A DNA stretch of 5,925 bases. It comes from Patescibacteria group bacterium. GTDB taxonomy: Bacteria; Patescibacteriota; Minisyncoccia; Phycocordibacterales; UBA2100. Each line of letters opens with the position of its first letter. The stretch's first letter is position 1. A program made the translations under genes and the position numbers. The notes beneath the pieces were generated by a model that did not search any database, was not told the origin of the DNA, and saw only the letters and a list, made by a program, of their open reading frames with translations. Below, piece after piece: positions 1 to 4,734 of this stretch. The stretch is from positions 1-5,925 of the forward strand of contig WFWK01000017.1 in NCBI GenBank assembly GCA_015491135.1, given 5' to 3'.

Positions 1-195
1 CTCAGATACTATAAAAACCTGCTTACTTTCTCCTATTTGTGGGGCGGCCAGAGCCACTCCGTATTTCTCCCTTTCAAGCGCCCGTTGCATTTTATCTATA
101 AGCGCTTTGAACTCTTCGGTTACAAGCTCGTCTGTAGAAAGTGGTTTGGCTTTCTTTTTTAACACATTATCTCCTTTTTGAACTATATCCGGCAT
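1..195 (-). CDS. def: Peptide deformylase, N-terminal fragment (cut by window edge)
   Basis: Peptide deformylase removes the formyl group from the N-terminal Met of new proteins in the cytoplasm, using a metal held by one Cys and two His. Only the first 65 residues are here; the frame stays open to base 1. The start MPDIVQKGDNVLKKKAKPL fits the family's opening (a hydrophobic strand, then D-x-V-L-x-x-x-A-x-P). Residues 46-55, GVALAAPQIG, are family motif 1 (usually GxGLAAxQ), with Ala in place of the second Gly. Motifs 2 (EGCLS) and 3 (HExxH) lie beyond the window, so catalytic competence cannot be judged. The ATG at 195 has no Shine-Dalgarno; a TAATAT hexamer ends six bases upstream, which would suit a leaderless mRNA. 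A terminator separates it from the HD gene. Def beside priA is a common bacterial arrangement and supports both calls. Confidence 0.93.
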   Translation of the reverse strand, partial: MPDIVQKGDNVLKKKAKPLSTDELVTEEFKALIDKMQRALEREKYGVALAAPQIGESKQVFIVSE

Positions 196-201
196 AAAAA
201 A

Positions 202-207
202 ATATTA
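202..207 (-). promoter_or_regulatory. Candidate -10 box for def (leaderless start)
   Basis: On the minus strand TAATAT lies six bases before the def ATG, which would put the transcription start at or next to the A of the ATG. No convincing -35 is seen at 16-18 bp spacing (the best is TTTCTT or similar, inside the terminator T-tract). The stretch is very AT-rich, so a chance match is possible. The gene must have some promoter here if the terminator at 220-254 works. Confidence 0.3.
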
Positions 208-219
208 CATTTTTATTAC

Positions 220-254
220 AAAAAAGAAAGGGCTCGCCTACAGAAGACGAGCCC
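220..254 (-). terminator. Rho-independent terminator of the HD/zinc-ribbon gene
   Basis: On the minus strand GGGCTCG (254-248) pairs perfectly with CGAGCCC (236-230) across an 11-base loop and is followed at once by TTTCTTTTTT. This is a textbook intrinsic terminator. It lies about 100 bases after the stop of the HD gene and 25 bases before def, so it ends the HD transcript and uncouples it from def. Confidence 0.88.
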
Positions 255-262
255 AAGTTTTC

Positions 263-289
263 GGCAAGAGCAGGGAGGTGCCTCTTGCC
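263..289 (-). repeat. 8-bp perfect hairpin in the HD-gene 3' UTR
   Basis: GGCAAGAG (263-270) and CTCTTGCC (282-289) form an 8-bp perfect inverted repeat with an 11-base loop. The loop holds GGGAGG (273-278), which can instead pair with CCTCCC (288-293), so two mutually exclusive folds exist. No T-tract follows on either strand, so it is not itself a terminator. It belongs to a row of hairpins between the HD stop codon and the terminator at 220-254. Function unknown. Confidence 0.55.
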
Positions 290-322
290 TCCCCTCCGGG
301 GAGAGTAGGAGAGGAAAGAAGG

Positions 323-338
323 ATGGACAAAAGTCCAT
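323..338 (-). repeat. Small hairpin just after the HD-gene stop codon
   Basis: ATGGAC (323-328) and GTCCAT (333-338) form a 6-bp perfect stem closed by a four-base loop (AAAA on plus, TTTT on minus). It starts 12 bases after the stop codon of the HD gene. A further short palindrome, CTCCGGGGAG, lies at 294-303. Together they form a structured 3' untranslated region upstream of the terminator. Confidence 0.5.
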
Positions 339-350
339 TTTCAATCTAAG

Positions 351-1112
351 TTATTTGTGTGTGTTTGTCAAGGTTGCAAACATGTCAAAGCCACACTTCT
401 CGCATTCTATCGGGTCGCCGACTTTGGCGATTGCAACTCTTGCGCATTGCTGGCAGACATACTCACAGACCCCTTTTGACTCTAACTCTGCTATTGTACA
501 AGTCATGTTATGTCTTGCCAAAAACTCGTATCTTTTGAAGGTGGTCGGGAGTTGGAAAATGCGTGGTCTTTCAAGTAGTTTTTTGAAAAACGCAACTGTG
601 CCTTGCACAAACTCTTCTTCGGAGAAGTCTTTAAACTCCAGCTTTATTTTTTTCCTGTCTGCGCAAAATTGCTTCCAGGGTCTTGCAAGTGACGACAAAT
701 CCGCATCGACAACAACTGCACAGAGACTGTCTCCAACAAAAGGTCTCCCGTAGTCTGTTGCAAGAATGGCTTGCGCAATGCGTTCAACATCAGAGACAGG
801 CAGAAAATCTTGCAGTTCGGAGACGGCAAAATTTGCGCTTCTTTTTTCATTTAGCGCGCTCCCCGGTGTGTAAACAACATCATGATAGGCTATGGCAAGA
901 TAAGCAAGTGGCCATTTATCAGGCTCTACATGCTCAAATTCCAATTCGGCTCTTTTGAGCACAAACTCTATGTGCTCTAAAGTATGAAAAAACCTACTCG
1001 GATTTGAGTATTGGCCGGAGAGTCTGTTGTAAAGAGCGAAGACTGCATAATCGGGTACATCGTAGCTTGCAAGTGCCTCGCTTACTTTCTCATACACAAA
1101 CGAGTTCATCAT
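351..1112 (-). CDS. HD-domain (COG4339-type) predicted phosphohydrolase fused to a C-terminal rubredoxin-like zinc ribbon
   Basis: 253 aa, no signal peptide or membrane segment. Residues about 5-205 match the predicted metal-dependent HD phosphohydrolases of COG4339: RFFHTLEHI (40-48, His43 and His47), the HD pair in AIAYHDVVY (His77-Asp78), NEKRSA (88-93), VVDADLSSL (134-142), then the typical tail with KLEF, a F-x-x-G segment and a RPRIFQLPTTF-type stretch. The natural substrate of the family is not known to me. Residues 216-243 are an addition: C220-x2-C223 and C237-x2-C240 separated by 13 residues, with aromatic and Gly positions like the rubredoxin-like domain of rubrerythrins; Cys216 is extra. 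Two ATGs stand in tandem (1112 and 1109). AGGAG at 1117-1121 is 4 nt from the first and 7 nt from the second, so the second may be the true start. The gene has its own promoter (1142-1169) and terminator (220-254) and sits between priA and def. A hand-counted 60-base sample (421-480) is 50% G+C, higher than sampled priA and GDPD segments. Confidence 0.82.
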   Translation of the reverse strand: MMNSFVYEKVSEALASYDVPDYAVFALYNRLSGQYSNPSRFFHTLEHIEFVLKRAELEFEHVEPDKWPLAYLAIAYHDVVYTPGSALNEKRSANFAVSELQDFLPVSDVERIAQAILATDYGRPFVGDSLCAVVVDADLSSLARPWKQFCADRKKIKLEFKDFSEEEFVQGTVAFFKKLLERPRIFQLPTTFKRYEFLARHNMTCTIAELESKGVCEYVCQQCARVAIAKVGDPIECEKCGFDMFATLTNTHK

Positions 1113-1116
1113 CTTA

Positions 1117-1121
1117 CTCCT
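1117..1121 (-). promoter_or_regulatory. Ribosome binding site of the HD/zinc-ribbon gene
   Basis: AGGAG on the minus strand (within AAAAGGAGTAAG) lies 4 nt before the first ATG (1112) and 7 nt before the second (1109). It is one of only two clear Shine-Dalgarno sites in the window, and its spacing favours the second ATG. Confidence 0.75.
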
Positions 1122-1141
1122 TTTGTTTGTGTTCTGTTTTT

Positions 1142-1169
1142 AGCTTAACTGCAGGTTTTTGTTTGTCAA
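1142..1169 (-). promoter_or_regulatory. Candidate sigma70-type promoter of the HD gene
   Basis: A perfect -35 box TTGACA (1169-1164) begins on the base right after the priA stop codon (TAA at 1172-1170). A weak -10, TAAGCT (1147-1142), follows after 16 bp; it keeps the most conserved positions 1, 2 and 6 of TATAAT. The predicted start near 1135 would give a leader of about 23 nt containing the AGGAG site. The exact -35 and its location argue that the HD gene can be transcribed separately from priA; the -10 is the weak point. Confidence 0.45.
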
Positions 1170-3023
1170 TTACTCTATAAAAACTTTAAACAAAGGCGGT
1201 AAGTGTTTTAAAATTTCTGCCAGTTCATCATCGGGCCAGTTTGATATTTTGATCATGGCCGAGAGTTCAAATTTGTTTTTGGATATGGGAATTAAGTCTT
1301 GGAAAATGCGAGGTTTGTATTTTTCTATAAACGGTAAAAGTTTTTGCATCTCCTTTATTGTTGTATTTTTACCACCTTGCGCTTTTATGGTTATGAAAGT
1401 TTTAAAAGGGGGGTATCCAAGTTTTTTCCTTATTTTTAATTCTTCATCCAAAAAAGCGTTTACTCTTCCAGTTTTTAAAAATTTGATTATATGATGATTT
1501 GGTGTGCGTGTTTGTATGTAGGTAACTTTTTTGGAAAGCTCTTTTAATTTCATGGCCAACCTGAAAGTTCTCACTTCAGCGTTAAAATGAGGTATCGCCA
1601 GAAAAGCGTCCAAAGACAAAATTATTCCAAAATCAACTTCAGATATTGAAGTGTTCAACAGTTTGGGTGTACCTATGATAATTCCGGATTTTTCTTGGTT
1701 AAATTTATTTATTTTGCGTTTTGTTTGCGCGGGGGTGTCGCTTTCATCCAGACTGACAAAATTCAAATTCAGTTTTTTCAATTCTTCTTGCGCCTTTTGA
1801 ATACCAACTCCAAAACTTTGCAAGTGCCAACTTCCACAGTAAGAGCAGAGAGTTTTTGCGTCTTTTTGCAGCCCGCATCTATGACACAAAAACATGCGAG
1901 TTGAACTTTTGCCATGCAAAACCATCGGAGCGCTGCAATGCGGACAACGCATTAAATTTCCACAATCAAAGCATACGGTTTGAGGGAAAAGCCCACCTCT
2001 AGCCACCAAAATGGCGATTTTTGAGGTTTTTGATTTTTTGCTTAAAAGATTTTTTACTTCTTTTGAAAAAATTTGGTACTCTTCTTTTTGTTTGCGTGCC
2101 GTTTTTGCCTGCGCGCTTAAATCGCAAATCGTAATCTTTGCCCCGGTGCGAAATGTGTTTAATGAGTGCTCCATTTTTTCCGTCTCTTGTTTGTTTATGC
2201 TATTTTGAACAGAAAGGGGGAGTACTAAATCCGCCTCAAGAAGAGTTGCTTGATTTTGTTTTGCCAGGAAACGCATTGCAGAGCGAGCATCAACAAACGG
2301 TCTTGCCGGTGGAATGTATGAATTGTCATTTGATGCTTGCTCTATTATAAATGCACCAAAATCGTCTCTGGCGAGAGAAATGTATCCTCTGGTTACAATC
2401 GCAACTATCGGTGAGTTGTGTTTTAAGGCACTACTCCAGGTTTCAGCTTGTTTTTTTTCACTTAACTCCGAGTGAAGAATGAAAACGTGATTTTGTATTC
2501 CTTTTGAAACTTGTTCTGCCAAAATTTGAGCATAGCCGGAGTGAGGTGCAAGTATCATTACAGATTCTTTTTTGGCAAAAGTCTCTCTTATCAGAGTTTT
2601 GTAAGCGTTTATCCTTTCTTTATACTGTTGCTGTAGTGCCAGGGAAATGAAGTTTCCGGATTGACTCTCAAGTTTCTCAATTTCAATTTCGTTTTTTAAA
2701 ACAAATGATGGTAAAAACAACGATGCCACTTCAGAGAGCGGAGACGCATACCACCTGGAAAGTTTTTTTAACACCTCTAAAAATGAAGGTTGAATTAAGA
2801 GTTTCTCTTTTTGCTCTTCCAGTGATTTTGTCTCAAAGGGGAGAGATTTTATCTCGGCTTTAAGATCAATTGCTAACTTGTTTTCAAGAACCAAAGCGGG
2901 AACTTTTTTGTTTCTAACTTTAACTTCTATAAACGAGCCCTCTTTGACCGGTTTTAATGAAAAGTAAGATAGAGTGTCTTTGTTTATTCCTTTGGCAACG
3001 GGTATAACCTCAACGATATACAT
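1170..3023 (-). CDS. priA: PriA-like primosomal protein N' lacking helicase ATPase motifs
   Basis: 617 aa, shorter than typical PriA (about 730). PriA recognises abandoned replication forks and reloads the replicative helicase. The N-terminus MYIVEVIPVAKG with a following DTLSYF matches the 3'-DNA-binding domain opening. All eight zinc cysteines are present as four CxxC pairs (351/354, 360/363, 380/383, 393/396), followed by GVGIQKAQEEL (404-414; usual GxGTQkvEeeL). Near the C-terminus ELKIRKKLGYPPF (528-540) is another PriA signature. The helicase motifs are gone: no GxTGSGKT Walker A before MILAP (156-160), DEEH replaced by EQAS (228-231), no GSATPS, GTQ-type motif V reduced to GTPKLLN, and QVAGRAGR replaced by MKLKELSKK (491-499). 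Actinobacterial PriA likewise lacks helicase function, so a structural loader role is plausible. The frame is unbroken, so this is divergence rather than a frameshift. The start has no Shine-Dalgarno. Lies upstream of def with only the HD gene between. Confidence 0.9.
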   Translation of the reverse strand: MYIVEVIPVAKGINKDTLSYFSLKPVKEGSFIEVKVRNKKVPALVLENKLAIDLKAEIKSLPFETKSLEEQKEKLLIQPSFLEVLKKLSRWYASPLSEVASLFLPSFVLKNEIEIEKLESQSGNFISLALQQQYKERINAYKTLIRETFAKKESVMILAPHSGYAQILAEQVSKGIQNHVFILHSELSEKKQAETWSSALKHNSPIVAIVTRGYISLARDDFGAFIIEQASNDNSYIPPARPFVDARSAMRFLAKQNQATLLEADLVLPLSVQNSINKQETEKMEHSLNTFRTGAKITICDLSAQAKTARKQKEEYQIFSKEVKNLLSKKSKTSKIAILVARGGLFPQTVCFDCGNLMRCPHCSAPMVLHGKSSTRMFLCHRCGLQKDAKTLCSYCGSWHLQSFGVGIQKAQEELKKLNLNFVSLDESDTPAQTKRKINKFNQEKSGIIIGTPKLLNTSISEVDFGIILSLDAFLAIPHFNAEVRTFRLAMKLKELSKKVTYIQTRTPNHHIIKFLKTGRVNAFLDEELKIRKKLGYPPFKTFITIKAQGGKNTTIKEMQKLLPFIEKYKPRIFQDLIPISKNKFELSAMIKISNWPDDELAEILKHLPPLFKVFIE

Positions 3024-3029
3024 TCGCTT

Positions 3030-3058
3030 ATTTTAAGACAAATGCAAAAGTAACGCAA
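3030..3058 (-). promoter_or_regulatory. Candidate promoter of priA giving a leaderless mRNA
   Basis: On the minus strand TTGCGT (3058-3053) is separated by exactly 17 bp from TAAAAT (3035-3030), which ends six bases before the priA ATG. The start point would fall at or next to the A of the ATG. This agrees with the absence of a Shine-Dalgarno site and with the terminator-like element just upstream. Both boxes are imperfect. Confidence 0.42.
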
Positions 3059-3083
3059 AAATTAGACTTGTTCCCATACAACA

Positions 3084-3095
3084 AAAGTGCACTTT
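3084..3095. repeat. 12-bp perfect palindrome AAAGTGCACTTT
   Basis: A 12-bp perfect palindrome inside the element at 3063-3146, about 60 bp upstream of the priA start. It could be a protein-binding site for a dimer or an arm of a branched RNA fold, though as a hairpin it would need to open its centre. No second copy is seen in the window. Confidence 0.5.
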
Positions 3096-3102
3096 AGGCA
3101 AC

Positions 3103-3129
3103 CGAGCTCTAAGTAAAACTTAGGGCTTG
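3103..3129 (+). repeat. Inner hairpin of the composite element, better paired as plus-strand RNA
   Basis: CGAGCTCTAAGT (3103-3114) folds back on ACTTAGGGCTTG (3118-3129) across a three-base AAA loop. Read as plus-strand RNA the stem is 12 pairs, two of them G-U; read as minus-strand RNA the same two positions become A-C mismatches. This asymmetry points to a plus-strand transcript or a plus-strand origin, in contrast to the U-tract, which points to minus. Confidence 0.45.
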
Positions 3130-3146
3130 ATTTGGGAACAAGTCTA

Positions 3147-4658
3147 TTACAAGTCGTTTAAAATCTTTATTTTCGCGCCGACTGAAGAGAGTCTCTCGGG
3201 AAGATTTTCGTACCCTCTTTCTATCGGATAGACATTGCGCAAAATTGATGTACCTTTTGCGGCGAGCATTGCGATAAGAATAATAACCGAAGGGCGCAGG
3301 GCAGGCGGGCAGACAAGCTGAGAGGCTTTAAGGGGAGTGGGGCCGGTAATAAATACTCTGTGAGGATCTGCAAGATTTATGTTAGCTCCAAGTCTGTTGA
3401 GTTCTGTAAAATATATGGCCCTGTTTTCCCATGTCCAATCATGAATTAAAGTGGTTCCCAAAGCTTGTGTTGCAATCGGTACAAAAAACGGCAAGTTGTC
3501 AATGTTTAATCCCGGGTACGGAAGGGGATGTATTTTGGTTGGACTTGCAATAAGTTTTGAGGGGTAAACCGTTATGTCAACAAGTTTTGTTCTTTTATTT
3601 TTTGAGAAGTAAGGTGTTGAGAGAGTATATTTCAGGTTCATGTATTTCAGTTTTAACAATTCCACCTCCAGAAATTCTATGGGGGCTCTTTTTATTGTGA
3701 GTTTGGAGCCGGTTGTAGCTGCAGCTGAAATAAAAAGCATTGCCTCTATCGGGTCTTCGCTGTTGTAGTGTTCAACATTTGTGTTTATTTCATCTTTTCC
3801 GTAAACTGTGAGAGTTGTTGTGCCGATTCCTTCTATTTTTACACCCAAATTCTCAAGAAAGAAACAAACGTCTTGCACTTCGTAGTTTGGTGGAGCGTAT
3901 TTTATAACCGTTTTTCCGGGAATTAAAGCCGCGGTTATAAGCGCGTTTGTGGTTGCGGTGTCACTTGCTTCATACATTATTATTTCTGCAGGTTTATGTT
4001 TGCGAATTGTTACAAGGTAGCTGTCGGTTTTTGTTTCTATTTTAACACCCAAGGCGGAAAGAGCGTGTTTGTGTGCTGCTATTGTTCTCTCGCCCATGTT
4101 GCATCCGCCGGCATGCGGGATAAAAAATTTGTTTTTAAAGTGAGACAGAGCCCCGATTGTCATTATTACACTGCGCATTTTTGAGGCCGAGTTTTTGTTT
4201 ATGTTGGAGAGTTTGAAGTTTTTTGGAGGTTTAATTTTTATCGTGTTTCTGTCCGTCCATTTTATGTCAACACCTATACTCTCATACACTTCCATCATCC
4301 TGAAAATCTCTTGAATACGAGGCATGTTGTGTAGAGTCGTTTCTCCTTTGTTTATTAAAGAGGCGGCGAGCAAATGCATAGCCCCGTTTTTGGAAGGGTT
4401 AACCGCTATTGAGCCTTTTAGTTTATGCCCTCCTTCTATCTGAAAATCAACACCTTCGTTTACACTTAGTATGTTGTGATTTAGTACCTCGCTTATTCTC
4501 GTTAACTGTGCGGTTGTAAGGTTTGATTCGCCGTTTTCAATCTTGGTTACCTCCGAGATTGATGAGCCGAGCAAAGAGGCGAATTCCTTTTTTGAAATTC
4601 CTTTGCGTTTGCGAAGCTCGGAAATCAAATAACCGATTTTTTTGTGCACTTGTTTCAT
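3147..4658 (-). CDS. murA: UDP-N-acetylglucosamine 1-carboxyvinyltransferase (MurA) with N-terminal XRE helix-turn-helix domain
   Basis: 503 aa, cytoplasmic. MurA moves the enolpyruvyl group of phosphoenolpyruvate to UDP-GlcNAc, the first committed step of peptidoglycan synthesis. Residues 1-68 are an XRE/Cro-type helix-turn-helix (IGYLISELRKRKGISKKEFA, then GSSISEVTKIENGES and a closing helix). From VDFQIEGGHKLKGSI (70-84) a full MurA of about 434 residues follows with no linker. Active-site features are kept: Lys90-Asn91, Arg162 in KMRS, the Cys loop GGCNMGERT (Cys186, Arg191; equals E. coli Cys115/Arg120), Asp387 in LNIDNLP, Arg455 in ALRPS and ERGYENL (480-486). The retained Cys predicts fosfomycin reactivity. 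There is no in-frame ATG, GTG or TTG between Arg54 and Met94, so the enzyme part cannot simply be started alone. No Shine-Dalgarno precedes the ATG; CATAAT (minus strand, 14 nt before the ATG) is a weak -10 candidate with TTGCTT 19 bp further up. Flanked by terminators on both sides, so probably monocistronic. Confidence 0.94.
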   Translation of the reverse strand: MKQVHKKIGYLISELRKRKGISKKEFASLLGSSISEVTKIENGESNLTTAQLTRISEVLNHNILSVNEGVDFQIEGGHKLKGSIAVNPSKNGAMHLLAASLINKGETTLHNMPRIQEIFRMMEVYESIGVDIKWTDRNTIKIKPPKNFKLSNINKNSASKMRSVIMTIGALSHFKNKFFIPHAGGCNMGERTIAAHKHALSALGVKIETKTDSYLVTIRKHKPAEIIMYEASDTATTNALITAALIPGKTVIKYAPPNYEVQDVCFFLENLGVKIEGIGTTTLTVYGKDEINTNVEHYNSEDPIEAMLFISAAATTGSKLTIKRAPIEFLEVELLKLKYMNLKYTLSTPYFSKNKRTKLVDITVYPSKLIASPTKIHPLPYPGLNIDNLPFFVPIATQALGTTLIHDWTWENRAIYFTELNRLGANINLADPHRVFITGPTPLKASQLVCPPALRPSVIILIAMLAAKGTSILRNVYPIERGYENLPERLSSVGAKIKILNDL

Positions 4659-4676
4659 TTTTAATTGTTTTAATTA
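4659..4676. repeat. Tandem AT-rich repeat directly before the murA start
   Basis: TTTTAATT occurs twice in tandem at 4659-4666 and 4668-4675 (9-bp period); TAATT (4662-4666) and AATTA (4672-4676) also form an inverted repeat. It covers the untranslated leader of the helix-turn-helix-MurA gene, so it could be an operator for self-regulation. In such AT-rich sequence chance is a serious alternative. Confidence 0.25.
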
Positions 4677-4693
4677 TGTTGCTATATTTTTAC

Positions 4694-4730
4694 AAAAAAG
4701 CAAGAGAAAAGCCGCGCTTGCGCGCGGCTT
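4694..4730 (-). terminator. Rho-independent terminator with GCAA tetraloop
   Basis: On the minus strand AGCCGCGC (4729-4722) and GCGCGGCT (4717-4710) form an 8-bp perfect GC-rich stem closed by GCAA, a GNRA tetraloop. It is followed by TTTTCTCTTGCTTTTTT. It lies 5 bases after the stop of the 101-aa gene and ends the GDPD/orphan transcript before murA. Confidence 0.92.
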
Positions 4731-4734
4731 GTGC

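Larger units (their letters stand above)
3062..3146 (-). terminator. Composite inverted-repeat element, probable murA terminator
   Basis: A 14-bp perfect inverted repeat, TAGACTTGTTCCCA (3063-3076) and its complement at 3133-3146, bounds an 84-bp element. It begins on the base after the murA stop and supplies a second in-frame stop (TAA TAG). On the minus strand the distal arm is followed by ATTTTTGCG, giving a terminator-like U-tract. The 56-base interior is not a simple loop: it holds a 12-bp palindrome (3084-3095) and a second long hairpin (3103-3129). Such a branched loop is unusual for an intrinsic terminator; a small mobile palindromic element or a structured RNA are alternatives. Confidence 0.6.

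Noticed and set aside
178..753. Plus-strand open frame of 191 codons
   Set aside because: It lies opposite the HD gene, whose protein shows clear family motifs; the plus-strand translation is low-complexity, Ser-rich and crosses the terminator at 220-254.
1170..3023. priA as a pseudogene because its helicase motifs are missing
   Set aside because: The frame is intact over 617 codons, all eight zinc cysteines and the terminal signatures are kept, and catalytically inactive PriA proteins are known in Actinobacteria.
3063..3146. tRNA or tRNA-like gene
   Set aside because: The size and closed outer stem are tRNA-like, but there is no 7-bp acceptor with 3' CCA or discriminator, no recognisable D- or T-loop consensus, and the 14-bp outer stem is too long.
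3063..3146. Insertion sequence
   Set aside because: The inverted ends are suggestive, but there is no transposase and no convincing target-site duplication; at most it could be a non-autonomous element.
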